64,000 nt of DNA, taken from JAXGPX01 sp040766745. Lineage in GTDB: Bacteria; Bacillota; Sulfobacillia; Fermentithermobacillales; Fermentithermobacillaceae. The notes below the pieces were generated by a model that saw only the letters and a list, made by a program, of their open reading frames with translations, made no database searches and was not told the origin of the DNA. The DNA lies in contig JAXGPX010000002.1 of the NCBI GenBank assembly GCA_040766745.1, forward strand, positions 434,001 to 498,000, given 5' to 3'. Shown one piece after another: positions 50,717 to 59,234 of the stretch (its first letter is position 1; every line of letters begins with the position of its first letter). The position numbers and the translations under genes were made by a program.

Positions 50717-52417
50717 TTGAAGTCAGACATTGAAATTGCTCAATCAGCAAATATGTTGCCCGTGTTGGACATTACCAGAGGCCTTGGCATCCCTGATGAC
50801 TACGTTGAGAATTACGGAAAGTACAAAGCCAAACTCACATTGGATTTGCTTGACTACATAAAGGACCGGCCACAAGGCAAGTATATTGTGGTAACTGCCA
50901 TAACTCCTACACCTTTGGGTGAAGGCAAGACAACAACTGCCATTGGAGTTGGCCAGGCAATGGGCATCTTAGGAAAGAAGGTCATCAACACCATAAGGCA
51001 GCCTTCACTGGGCCCCGTTTTTGGTATCAAAGGCGGTGCTGCAGGAGGCGGTTACGCCCAGTGCGTACCTATGGAAGACTTCAACCTGCACTTCACCGGA
51101 GATACTCATGCAGTTTCAACAGCTCACAACTTGCTTGCAGCATTCTTGGATGCAAGCCTGCTGCACAAGAACCCTCTAAACATAGACCCGCTTACTATAA
51201 CCTGGCCAAGAGTACTGGATATTTCCGACCGGGCTCTTCGCAGGATTATTGTCGGGTTAGGTGGTTCTGAGAACGGTATACCCAGAGAGACAGGTGTGGA
51301 CATAGCTGTTGCATCAGAGGTTATGGCTATCCTGGCACTTACCACAGGGCTCAAGGATCTGAGAGAGAGATTGGGCAGGATAGTTGTAGGCTACTCATAC
51401 AATGGAAAAGCTGTAACAGCTGAAGATTTAAGATGCGCAGGGGCTATGGCGGTCCTAATGAAGGATGCAATTAAACCCAACGTTATTCAGACTCTTGAAA
51501 ACACCCCTGTATTCGTCCATGCCGGGCCATTTGCAAACATTGCCCACGGTAACTCGTCTATCCTCGCCGATATGATGGCTACAAGATTGGCTGACTACAC
51601 TATTACAGAGGCCGGATTCGGAGCAGATATCGGAGCCGAGAAGATGTTCAATATCAAGTGCCGTTACAGCGGCCTTAAGATTGATGCGGCAGTTTTGGTG
51701 GCCACTGTAAGGGCTCTCAAGATGCACGGAGGCGCCATTAAGGTTGTCCCAGGCAAGCCGCTTGATAAGGAAGTGCTGTCACAAGAGAATATGGAAGCCC
51801 TTGACAAGGGTTGCGAAAATCTTGACAAGCAAATTGAGAACGTGCTGATGCACGGCGTTCCTTGTATTGTGGCTCTTAACCACTTCCCGACAGATACTGA
51901 AAAAGAAGTTCAGTTCGTTCTTGACAGGGCAAGAAAAATGGGGGCATCGGCAGCAGTCGTGTCCAAGGTATGGGCTGAAGGCGGAGAGGGCGGCATAGAC
52001 CTGGCAAAGGCAATCATTGACGTAACCGAAAACGAGCCGACCAACTTCCACTTCTTGTATCCTCTTGAGGCTTCAATTAAAGAAAAGATCGAGACCATTG
52101 CAACCAAGGTCTACGGAGCTGACGGAGTAGACTACCTGCCTCTGGCTAACAGGCAGATTAGGCGCTACACCAGGCTTGGGTTTGATAAGCTGCCTATCTG
52201 CATGGCAAAGACCCATTTGTCTCTGTCGCATGATCCTAACCTCAAAGGGCGGCCGCAGGGCTTCAGGGTGACGGTCAGAGAGGTCAGAGCGTCTATGGGC
52301 GCAGGATTCCTGTACCCGCTCCTCGGTGAAATGAGAACCATGCCAGGGCTTCCCACTGATCCTGCAGGAGCAGGCATGGATCTTGACGAAACAGGAAAGA
52401 TCCTAGGCCTTTTCTAG
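50717..52417 (+). CDS. fhs: Formate-tetrahydrofolate ligase
   Basis: Fhs interconverts formate, ATP and tetrahydrofolate with 10-formyl-tetrahydrofolate. The 566-residue protein shows the ATP motif TPTPLGEGKTTTAIG near residue 64, GIKGGAAGGGYAQCVPMEDFNLHFTGD, and the substrate-site segments NPLNIDPLTITW and TTGLKDLRERLGRIVVGY. TTG 50717 begins the usual MKSDIEIAQSA sequence and has AAGGGGAG eight bases before; ATG 50696 would add seven atypical residues. With hutHI upstream, it may recover ATP from the formimino carbon of histidine, or feed the one-carbon pool. Confidence 0.97.
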   Translation: MKSDIEIAQSANMLPVLDITRGLGIPDDYVENYGKYKAKLTLDLLDYIKDRPQGKYIVVTAITPTPLGEGKTTTAIGVGQAMGILGKKVINTIRQPSLGPVFGIKGGAAGGGYAQCVPMEDFNLHFTGDTHAVSTAHNLLAAFLDASLLHKNPLNIDPLTITWPRVLDISDRALRRIIVGLGGSENGIPRETGVDIAVASEVMAILALTTGLKDLRERLGRIVVGYSYNGKAVTAEDLRCAGAMAVLMKDAIKPNVIQTLENTPVFVHAGPFANIAHGNSSILADMMATRLADYTITEAGFGADIGAEKMFNIKCRYSGLKIDAAVLVATVRALKMHGGAIKVVPGKPLDKEVLSQENMEALDKGCENLDKQIENVLMHGVPCIVALNHFPTDTEKEVQFVLDRARKMGASAAVVSKVWAEGGEGGIDLAKAIIDVTENEPTNFHFLYPLEASIKEKIETIATKVYGADGVDYLPLANRQIRRYTRLGFDKLPICMAKTHLSLSHDPNLKGRPQGFRVTVREVRASMGAGFLYPLLGEMRTMPGLPTDPAGAGMDLDETGKILGLF

Positions 52418-52459
52418 AAGGAACATAGATTCTACGATTTGGATGTATTAAAAGTGGAA

Positions 52460-52500
52460 CAGGAGCTGTGCGTTTGGGAGGTACCCAGGCGCACAGCCTG
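52460..52500 (+). terminator. Hairpin after fhs
   Basis: GCTGTGCG (52465-52472) pairs with CGCACAGC (52490-52497), extended by TTGGG/CCCAG inside and CAGG/CTG outside. It is followed by a weak T-poor tail, so it may terminate fhs transcripts or act as a processing hairpin before the next gene. Confidence 0.55.
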
Positions 52501-52535
52501 TATATTCGGAAGGTTAAATAGGAAGAGGAGTCTAT

Positions 52536-53546
52536 ATGAGTTCTATAGCAGACGTAAACGGGATCAAATTGGGGCATGCCAGTGACGCAAAAGGGATAAC
52601 AGGATTTACTGTAGTTTTGTGTGAGGATGGAGCTGCTGGCAGTGTAGCAGTGTTTGGAGGAGCCCCTGGCACTCGTGAAACAGATCTCTTGAGGCCGTCT
52701 TTTACTGTGGGAAGAGTTCACAGCGTTTTTCTGTCAGGGGGTTCAGCCTTCGGGTTGAACGCTGCCGAGGGAGTTGTGAGGTATCTCGAAGAAAAGAACA
52801 TTGGATTTGATACGCAAATAGCGAAAATTCCCATTGTGGCAGGCGCAGTCATATTTGATTTGGGGATAGGTGATCCCAAAAGCCGGCCAACTCCGGAAAT
52901 GGCCTACCAGGCTTGCTTAGATGCCGGGCATTACCATTCAGAGTCGGGAAATATAGGAGCCGGCATGGGAGCTACTGTAGGCAAGCTTTTTGGCCCCCAC
53001 TATATGATGAAATCAGGGTTGGGTAATTCTTCTTTGAAGCTCAGTGATGGATACACTGTAGGATGTGTAATAGTAGCCAATGCAGCAGGAGACGTTTTCA
53101 ATCCTGAGACTGGAAGGCCGGTGGCAGGGGCATATGATGGTATGAAGAAGAGGTTCCTCAGCCTTGTCTCGCCAACTTCAGGGGCTTCTGTTTCTAATTG
53201 CGGCCCCGGGGACTTGGTAGGGAGGAATACGACAATCGGTGTGGTTGCCACCGATGCTGAACTGACCAAGGACGAATGCAGGCGCGTTGCCATTATGGCA
53301 ATGGGCGGGCTCGCAAGGGCAATACGGCCGTCATTTACGCCTTTTGACGGAGATACGATTTTCGTGCTTTCTACGGGAAGAGTACATGCCTTGCAGAATA
53401 ATGGGCCTGGTTCAGAGTTCAGGGCAGAACTGGTAGCTCAAATAGGTATAGCAGCTCAAGAGGCTGTAGTAAAAGCAGTATTGGACGCTGTTACCTCATG
53501 CAAAGGAATTGCTGGAATTCCTGCAATGGCTGACATAGAATCATAA
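52536..53546 (+). CDS. P1 (DmpA-type, S58) family peptidase
   Basis: The 336-residue protein belongs to the DmpA/BapA fold of self-cleaving N-terminal-nucleophile aminopeptidases: DVNGIKLGHASD at the start, VFLSGGSAFGLNAAEGVVRYLEE, and GNIGAGMGATVGK. The cleavage and nucleophile site is in GRNTTIGVVATDAELTK (about residues 229-245), with Thr as the likely nucleophile instead of the Ser of DmpA. Such enzymes remove N-terminal or beta-amino residues; the substrate here is unknown. GGAAGAGGAG precedes ATG. It stands between fhs and the ECF transporter gene. Confidence 0.88.
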   Translation: MSSIADVNGIKLGHASDAKGITGFTVVLCEDGAAGSVAVFGGAPGTRETDLLRPSFTVGRVHSVFLSGGSAFGLNAAEGVVRYLEEKNIGFDTQIAKIPIVAGAVIFDLGIGDPKSRPTPEMAYQACLDAGHYHSESGNIGAGMGATVGKLFGPHYMMKSGLGNSSLKLSDGYTVGCVIVANAAGDVFNPETGRPVAGAYDGMKKRFLSLVSPTSGASVSNCGPGDLVGRNTTIGVVATDAELTKDECRRVAIMAMGGLARAIRPSFTPFDGDTIFVLSTGRVHALQNNGPGSEFRAELVAQIGIAAQEAVVKAVLDAVTSCKGIAGIPAMADIES

Positions 53547-53631
53547 GGAGGCCCTGATTAAGTTCTAATAGAGTTTCACCATAATTCGAACGGCATTCCC
53601 GGAGAGGAAGCCGGAACGGAGGTGCTCTTGA

Positions 53632-54327
53632 ATGAAATTATCTGTGCGGCAAATTACTTTGGTCGGTATTCTTGGAGCCATGACCGTGGCATTGGGATTC
53701 ATGCCTGTAGGCGGGTTTATTCCAGTGCCAACACCGGCGGGTTCAGCAACTACTATGCACATACCCACTATTCTGGCAGGAGTTTTCGAAGGCCCTGTTG
53801 CCGGAGGCATTGTAGGTGCCATCTTTGGTGGTTTCAGTTTTTGGAGAGCTCAAACTCAGGTGAATCCAGTAGCCAAATTAATGTTCACCAACCCTGTAAT
53901 AGCCTTTTTACCCCGTATTCTTATTGGAGTTATTTCCCACTATGTATATTCCCTGGCCAAAGGGAAGAGAGGCCAGGCCGCCCTCATGGCTGTGACTTGC
54001 GTAGCTCTGGGGCATACGGGTTATTGGGCTGTTGGCGATAGGGCTCAGTCATTGCGCTGGTTAGCAGCTGTCTTGTTGGGCCTTGCAGGCCCCGGTTTGA
54101 TTCTGCTTGTAAACCGGAAGAGCAACACCCCGGGCCCTGCTTTAGCCGCTGTATCAGGCAGCATTGTAAATACTGCAGGTGTTATGGGCCTATCAGTAGC
54201 TTTTGGGTACCTTCCTGTTCAGGCGGCTGCTGCAGTAGGGGTCATGCATGGAATTCCAGAAGCACTGGTAGCAATGGTACTTACGGATCTAATATATCGA
54301 GGTGCCGGGCATTTTCGGGAGCACTAA
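53632..54327 (+). CDS. ECF transporter S component, probably for pantothenate
   Basis: A 231-residue membrane protein with about six hydrophobic segments. It has the N-terminal LVGILGAMTVALGFMPVGGFIPVP and a PVAKLMFTNPVIAFLPRIL segment usual in ECF substrate-binding (S) components; the alanine-rich first helix would contact the shared EcfT subunit. The coaX gene begins 48 bases downstream, which makes pantothenate the best guess (PanT type); this is inference from context. No EcfA/EcfT genes are nearby, as in other shared (group II) modules. GGAGG lies 11 bases before ATG 53632. Confidence 0.8.
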   Translation: MKLSVRQITLVGILGAMTVALGFMPVGGFIPVPTPAGSATTMHIPTILAGVFEGPVAGGIVGAIFGGFSFWRAQTQVNPVAKLMFTNPVIAFLPRILIGVISHYVYSLAKGKRGQAALMAVTCVALGHTGYWAVGDRAQSLRWLAAVLLGLAGPGLILLVNRKSNTPGPALAAVSGSIVNTAGVMGLSVAFGYLPVQAAAAVGVMHGIPEALVAMVLTDLIYRGAGHFREH

Positions 54328-54375
54328 ATGGTTTTTAGGTTCCCAAGCTGAAATTTGAGTTGGGGAGGGGTATCA

Positions 54376-55146
54376 ATGCTCATTGCTGTGGATGTAGGAA
54401 ATACCCATATCGTTGTAGGGCTTTTCCAAGGAGATAAAATCACCCACAACTGGCGAATTGCCAGTGATCGTCACAAGACCGAAGATGAGTACGGGCTTAT
54501 TTTCCAATTTATGCTGAACCATGCAGGCGTTACAACAGGTTCGCTGGACGGTGGCATAATCGCCTCTGTTGTACCCCCCTTGACCCCTACTTTGCAGAAG
54601 ACAATGCGGGTATACCTGGGTATTGATCCTCTGATAGTCGGTCCCGGAACCAAAACCGGTGTCAACATTAGATATGAGAATCCAAAAGAGGTTGGGCCAG
54701 ATAGGATAGCCAACGCTGTTGCTGCATACCACAAGTACGGAGGACCGGTTATCGTAGTGGATTTTGGCACTGCTACTACCTTCGACGCAATATCCGGTGA
54801 TGGCGAATACCTTGGCGGTGCCATTGCACCTGGAATCATGACTGCAACAGATGCCCTATTTGAGAAGGCTGCAAAGTTGCCAAGAATACATCTGGCGAAG
54901 CCTTCCCATGCCATTGGGAAAACTACTGTCCAGAGTATGCAGGCAGGGATAATATTTGGATTTGCAGGCCAAACAGATGCGATTGTAGAGCGAATTTCGG
55001 CTGAACTGGAAGGCCGCCCCCGGGTTATTGCTACAGGGGGCCAGGCTCAGCTTGTGGCAGATGAGTCAACTACCATAACTGCCGTTGATCATACTTTGAC
55101 CCTGGAGGGCTTGTATTTGCTTTATGTGAAGAACCTAAAGGACTGA
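54376..55146 (+). CDS. coaX: Type III pantothenate kinase
   Basis: CoaX phosphorylates pantothenate in the first step of CoA synthesis. The 256-residue protein of the ASKHA fold starts MLIAVDVGNTHIVVGLF (phosphate-1 motif). It has GPDRIANAVAAYHKYGGPVIVVDFGTATTFD (phosphate-2, about residues 100-130) and RVIATGGQAQLV (adenosine motif). GGGGAGGGG precedes ATG 54376 by seven bases; a TTG at 54355 is too far upstream. A strong terminator follows. In Bacillus coaX also follows ftsH, though more closely. Confidence 0.96.
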   Translation: MLIAVDVGNTHIVVGLFQGDKITHNWRIASDRHKTEDEYGLIFQFMLNHAGVTTGSLDGGIIASVVPPLTPTLQKTMRVYLGIDPLIVGPGTKTGVNIRYENPKEVGPDRIANAVAAYHKYGGPVIVVDFGTATTFDAISGDGEYLGGAIAPGIMTATDALFEKAAKLPRIHLAKPSHAIGKTTVQSMQAGIIFGFAGQTDAIVERISAELEGRPRVIATGGQAQLVADESTTITAVDHTLTLEGLYLLYVKNLKD

Positions 55147-55150
55147 AATG

Positions 55151-55184
55151 AAGAGAGGCCTGGCTGGACAGGCCTCTCTTATCA
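55151..55184. terminator. Bidirectional terminator between coaX and the DUF1540 gene
   Basis: AAGAGAGGCCTG (55151-55162) and CAGGCCTCTCTT (55169-55180) form a perfect 12-bp stem with a six-base loop between convergent genes. The stem ends give TT and AT-rich tails on both strands. Confidence 0.85.
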
Positions 55185-55205
55185 CATCATGGCGAACTTG
55201 GAGTG

Positions 55206-55649
55206 TTACGACAGTTTCGGTGAACCCTTTGGCCTAAATGTTCGGCAACATGTGGCCTCAGAGCTTTTGGCACCCTTTTCGTGCTGTAAATTCATTCCGC
55301 CTAGCATGCCTGTGTCAAGCCTTTTGCTTTCGGTCAAGGTGTCAAATTGCCTTCTGTCTCTCGAGCCTCTTTGATCTTTCGAGTCTCTTTGATCTCTCAG
55401 GTCTCTTGAGTCTCGCAAGTCTCTCGAGTTTCCCAAATTCCTTGAGTCTCCAACAATATTGCTGAGTTCTCTCGAATCCTTTGAGTCGCCAAACAGGCGA
55501 TCATCGAGATTAAGATTTAGGGCTGAAGCTTCCATTCGGGTAGTATCTGAACGCATTTCGTCGTGGTCCACCAGAATGGTATCTGCCTTGCAGATATCGC
55601 CTGAGCCCCAAAAATGGCATGAACTTACTTTACATTTCACTTCTGTCAA
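55206..55649 (-). CDS. DUF1540 protein with an internal Arg-Asp-Ser repeat insert
   Basis: The 147-residue protein begins with the DUF1540 cysteine module, VKCKVSSCHFWGSGDICKADTILV. It ends SSEATCCRTFRPKGSPKLS, the normal end of such proteins, whose cysteines may bind metal. Between them (about residues 57-100) is an unusual low-complexity insert of repeats like DSRDLRD, DQRDSKD and DRRQ, encoded by imperfect 12-15-base DNA repeats (about 55348-55480). DUF1540 proteins of sporulating Firmicutes are short and of unknown function. A GGAGGTGA ribosome site precedes ATG 55649. Confidence 0.82.
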   Translation of the reverse strand: MTEVKCKVSSCHFWGSGDICKADTILVDHDEMRSDTTRMEASALNLNLDDRLFGDSKDSRELSNIVGDSRNLGNSRDLRDSRDLRDQRDSKDQRGSRDRRQFDTLTESKRLDTGMLGGMNLQHEKGAKSSEATCCRTFRPKGSPKLS

Positions 55650-55755
55650 GTGGGGTCACCTCCTTGCCATATAGTCTTGCCTGACCGTTAGCGTACTAGT
55701 ACAGTAAAGGAATTAACCAGGTAGGGTAGAATGTAAGATGCAAGGGGGGCAATTG

Positions 55756-57135
55756 ATGATCAGGATAAATCCTCAGATTTTCAGAGAGTATGATATACGC
55801 GGGCTTGTAGGCGAGGACTTGAGCGAGAAGAACGTATACATAATAGGACGGGCATACGGTACGTTTCTCAGGCAGAACAACATATCTTCAGCGATTTTGG
55901 CAAGGGACAATAGGCTGTCTTCTTACGCCTATTCAAGGGCGATGCTTAGGGCCCTTTGCGATACCGGTGTCGATGTTACAGACATAGGGATGGCTACAAC
56001 GCCTCTTTTCTATTTTTCCCGTGTAAGGTATGGGATTGAAGGCGGGGCTATGGTAACCGGAAGCCACAATCCTCCTGAATTCAACGGGTTCAAACTAGGC
56101 TTCGGTACCGATACACTATTTGGCCAGGGTATCCAGGAAATAAGGAGAATTGCTTACAAAGGCGAGTTTGCAGAAGGGTCTGGGAAAATAACTGAAAAGG
56201 ATCCACTTCCCGATTATGTAGAAGACATAGCCAACAGGATAACTCTTGGCCCAAAGGAAGTATTCTGCGTTGTTGATGCCGGCAATGGATCTTCCGGCCC
56301 TGTTGTGAAACGGGTTTTTGACCGCATAGGAGCCAGGTATAAGGAGTTGTTTTTTGAACCTGACGGTAACTTTCCCAATCACCACCCTGATCCAACACAG
56401 GCTCGAAACTTGCAAGCACTGGTTGAAGTGGTGAAAGAGACAAACGCTGACCTGGGCATAGCTTTTGACGGCGATGCTGATAGGATCGGAGTTGTAGATA
56501 GTTCTGGAAAGCCGGTATGGGGCGATGAACTTCAGACGGTATTTTGGAGGGAAATATTGGCTAAGAATCCCGGGGCTTTGGCTCTAATCGAAGTCAAATG
56601 TTCTGAATCTCTAGTTGATGTAGTCAAGCGGCTCGGCGGCAAACCTGAGTACACCCGTACCGGCCATTCTCTTATAAAAGCTCGAATGCGGGAGACAGGG
56701 GCCCTTTTTACCGGCGAGATGTCAGGGCATATGTTTTTCAGAGATGAATACTATGGTTTTGATGATGCTGTTTACGCTGCAGCAAGATTGCTTCGTCTCT
56801 TGTCGAATTCCGAGGAGGCCCTAAGTGAGTTACTGGAGGAAGTGCCAAGATATTTCTCAACTCCTGAGGTACGCGTATATTGCCCTGACGAGGATAAGTT
56901 CAATGTGGTAAAAGGCCTGGGTGAAGAGTTTGCACACACTCATGAAATCATCACTGTTGATGGTGCCAGAATCTTATTCCCGGGTGGCTGGGGTTTGATA
57001 CGTGCTTCTAACACTCAACCTGCACTGGTTCTGAGGGCAGAGGCAAAGACTGAAGCACAACTTAGTGAAATCAAAAACACAATTGAGGAGAAACTCAAAC
57101 ATTATCCTGGTGTAGCATCGATACAATGGGATTAG
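55756..57135 (+). CDS. Phosphomannomutase/phosphoglucomutase
   Basis: An alpha-D-phosphohexomutase of 459 residues. The order is YDIRGLVGEDL, the phosphoserine loop MVTGSHNPPEFNGFK near residue 101, the magnesium loop AFDGDADRIGVVD near residue 238, the sugar-binding loop TGEMSGHMFF near residue 320, and the phosphate-binding RASNTQPALVLRAEA near residue 415. The AlgC/ManB-like pattern suggests a dual phosphomanno/glucomutase feeding cell-wall and surface polysaccharides. AAGGGGGG precedes ATG 55756; ATG 55738 is upstream of that ribosome site and unlikely. Confidence 0.94.
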   Translation: MIRINPQIFREYDIRGLVGEDLSEKNVYIIGRAYGTFLRQNNISSAILARDNRLSSYAYSRAMLRALCDTGVDVTDIGMATTPLFYFSRVRYGIEGGAMVTGSHNPPEFNGFKLGFGTDTLFGQGIQEIRRIAYKGEFAEGSGKITEKDPLPDYVEDIANRITLGPKEVFCVVDAGNGSSGPVVKRVFDRIGARYKELFFEPDGNFPNHHPDPTQARNLQALVEVVKETNADLGIAFDGDADRIGVVDSSGKPVWGDELQTVFWREILAKNPGALALIEVKCSESLVDVVKRLGGKPEYTRTGHSLIKARMRETGALFTGEMSGHMFFRDEYYGFDDAVYAAARLLRLLSNSEEALSELLEEVPRYFSTPEVRVYCPDEDKFNVVKGLGEEFAHTHEIITVDGARILFPGGWGLIRASNTQPALVLRAEAKTEAQLSEIKNTIEEKLKHYPGVASIQWD

Positions 57136-57148
57136 GAGGGAGTGGGCA

Positions 57149-57565
57149 ATGATCCAGGTTACCGTAGATAGGATCGGACTGGATCAGAATAACGACCAGG
57201 CAGTTATTTTGCTTGGTGACCTTACCAGGACCACGTTTATTCCTATTTGGGTCCGGGGGCCTGAAGCGACTGCTATTGCCCTTCCTCTTCAAGGGGTCAA
57301 GTCTCCGAGGCCTATGACCGCTGATCTTGTAGTAACGATCATTGAGGAACTGAATGCCGGGATAGTCAAGGCTGTGGTGAAGGAACTTAAGGACGAGACA
57401 TTTTATGCGTCTTTGATCTTGACTAAAGATGGCCAATCTATAGATATTGATTGCAGGCCATCGGATGCCATAGCCATAGCCCTTCGAAAAGAAGTACCGA
57501 TATATGTTGACGAGAAAGTAATGGCTGAAGCCGGTATTGCAGCTGAGGATTCAGAAGTTCAATAG
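57149..57565 (+). CDS. Bifunctional nuclease domain (DUF151) protein
   Basis: The 138-residue product is a single BFN/DUF151 domain: FIPIWVRGPEATAIALPLQGVKSPRPMTADLV, then FYASLILTKDGQSIDIDCRPSDAIAIALRKEVPIYV, the family signature. Plant and bacterial relatives have been reported with DNase/RNase activity; the in vivo role is unclear. GGAGGGAG precedes ATG 57149, and the gene begins 13 bases after the mutase stop, with dus 17 bases further, so the three probably form one transcript. Confidence 0.9.
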   Translation: MIQVTVDRIGLDQNNDQAVILLGDLTRTTFIPIWVRGPEATAIALPLQGVKSPRPMTADLVVTIIEELNAGIVKAVVKELKDETFYASLILTKDGQSIDIDCRPSDAIAIALRKEVPIYVDEKVMAEAGIAAEDSEVQ

Positions 57566-57582
57566 TACTATAGGTGGTCTGT

Positions 57583-58575
57583 GTGAACCAAGAGATACGG
57601 CCTTTAAGTTTCGGGAATCTTTCTATATGGCCTCCTGTTGCAGCCGCTCCTATGGCTGGCTACACTGACAGTGTGTACAGGGGAATTCTGAGAGAATTGG
57701 GCTGCCCGTATTGTGTCACAGAAATGATAAGTTCTAAAGGGTTAGTCCAAGGAGGGCAGAATACCTGGTTCCTTTTGGAACACTCACCTTGTGATAGGCC
57801 TCTGGCAGTGCAGCTTTTCGGAGAAGACCCGGATCACATGTTTCTTGCAGCTCAAAAAATCCACAGCCTGGGCCTGGAATTTGAGGCAATTGACATAAAT
57901 ATGGGTTGTCCTGCAAGAAAGATTACTTCCCAGGGGGCAGGCGGGGCCCTCCTAAAAGACGTTTCCAGGGCAATGCAAGTTGTGAGCTCAGTCAAGGCTG
58001 CTTCCAGTCTTCCTGTTTCAGTAAAGATGCGCACAGGTTGGGCTGATTCTTGCAATGCCACTCGGATTGCAGGATGCTTGTGTCAGGCCGGTGCAGACAT
58101 GTTGGTGGTTCACGGGCGAAATGTTGCCCAGGGGTATGGCGGCAAGGCAGACTGGGGAGTGATTTCCCAAATTGCCTCCAGCGTAGATATCCCAGTAGTT
58201 GGTAACGGAGATATCGGGTCACCTGAGGAGGCTATCTGCAAACTTACGAATTCAGGTTGTTCAGGGGTTATGATTGGAAGAGGCCTTCTTGGCAATCCGT
58301 TTTTCTTTCAACGCCTCATTGCCCTGCTAGACGGATTGCAGCCAATGAAAACCACGGGCCAGGAGCGCATTGAGATGGCCATGGGCCACCTGAGCCGGTC
58401 GGTCAAAAGGTACGGTGAATACCACGCTCTCAGAGAGATGAAAAAGCACCTGTTGTTCTATTTTAAAGGGATGAAAGGTGCGCCTAAGATGAGAGAAAGC
58501 GTTAACCATGCAGGTTCAACAGGCGAGATTATTGATGTCCTCAAAAAGGCCTTTCAGGAAATGGCCTCCTCATAA
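57583..58575 (+). CDS. dus: tRNA-dihydrouridine synthase
   Basis: This FMN enzyme reduces uridines in the tRNA D-loop. The product (330 residues) has AAPMAGYTDSVYRGILRELG, DINMGCPARKITSQGAGGALLKD with the catalytic Cys near residue 109, and PVSVKMRTGW. VVHGRN and the FMN phosphate site VVGNGDIGSPEEA...GVMIGRGLLGNPFFF are also present. GTG 57583 follows AGGTGG; GTG 57574 lies inside that ribosome site. The coaX-dus-lysS order is as in Bacillus, with the folate genes (pab/fol) missing. Confidence 0.95.
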   Translation: MNQEIRPLSFGNLSIWPPVAAAPMAGYTDSVYRGILRELGCPYCVTEMISSKGLVQGGQNTWFLLEHSPCDRPLAVQLFGEDPDHMFLAAQKIHSLGLEFEAIDINMGCPARKITSQGAGGALLKDVSRAMQVVSSVKAASSLPVSVKMRTGWADSCNATRIAGCLCQAGADMLVVHGRNVAQGYGGKADWGVISQIASSVDIPVVGNGDIGSPEEAICKLTNSGCSGVMIGRGLLGNPFFFQRLIALLDGLQPMKTTGQERIEMAMGHLSRSVKRYGEYHALREMKKHLLFYFKGMKGAPKMRESVNHAGSTGEIIDVLKKAFQEMASS

Positions 58576-58624
58576 CAGTCTCACGTGGCTTTACGGTGAT
58601 TGATTGTTTAACCCAATATTATTG

Positions 58625-58674
58625 TTGCTACATGTTGGAGAGATTGATATTATATGTACACAAGATTGTGCACA
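58625..58674 (+). promoter_or_regulatory. Promoter with overlapping operator of the HTH-dehydrogenase cluster
   Basis: TTGCTA (58625-58630), a 17-base spacer and TATTAT (58648-58653) form a promoter. Directly over the start point lies an inverted repeat, TGTACACA-AGAT-TGTGCACA (58655-58674), with one mismatch. This is where a repressor, most simply the HTH protein encoded next, would bind. Confidence 0.55.
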
Positions 58675-58689
58675 CGGTGGTGACATCAA

Positions 58690-59220
58690 TTGGAGTTTGT
58701 CAGAGTCGGAGATAAAGTCATCAGCCGGCAGAAAATAGACAATGCCTTAGATGAGATTCTGAGTCTGCGTACTCAAGGTATGTCTCAGGCAGAGGTTGCA
58801 CTCAAAACAGGAGTGGACAGGACCTTTATATCGCGTCTTGAAACTCTTGGCGAACTGAGAAAAGGCGGCTCAATTGCAGTCATCGGTTTTCCTCTTGCCA
58901 ATTGTGAAGAGATTCGTCAAGCGGCCGCACAAGAAGGAGTGGATTTCGCTTTTCTCATGTCAGACAAGGAACGGTGGGATTGGGTTAGGCAGAAAAGCGG
59001 AATTGACCTACTTAACGAACTTCTCCGGCTGATTGCAACAGTAAGAGACTATGACAAGGTTATACTCATTGGCTCCGACAAAAGGCTTCATCTGATGAAA
59101 GGGCTGCTGGACAGACGCACAGAGATTTTTCCAGTGGTAATTGGCACATCTCCCATGGCCGGGGATGTCTATGTTAATCCTGAGTCCTTGAAGGAAATGA
59201 TCCGCGAGATAAGGGGTTAA
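58690..59220 (+). CDS. Helix-turn-helix transcriptional regulator of the acyl-reductase-like cluster
   Basis: The 176-residue protein has an N-terminal helix-turn-helix (about residues 15-55; RTQGMSQAEVALKTGVDRTFISRLETLGELRKG). A C-terminal alpha/beta domain follows (IAVIGFPLANCEEIRQAAAQEGVDFAFLMSD...KVILIGSDKRLHLMKGLLDRRTEIFPVVIG) that could sense a ligand. I know no characterised member. TTG 58690 follows GGTGGTGA. An inverted repeat overlaps its promoter, suggesting autoregulation. It starts a three-gene plus-strand operon. Confidence 0.75.
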   Translation: MEFVRVGDKVISRQKIDNALDEILSLRTQGMSQAEVALKTGVDRTFISRLETLGELRKGGSIAVIGFPLANCEEIRQAAAQEGVDFAFLMSDKERWDWVRQKSGIDLLNELLRLIATVRDYDKVILIGSDKRLHLMKGLLDRRTEIFPVVIGTSPMAGDVYVNPESLKEMIREIRG

Positions 59221-59234
59221 GAGGAGGGTACACC

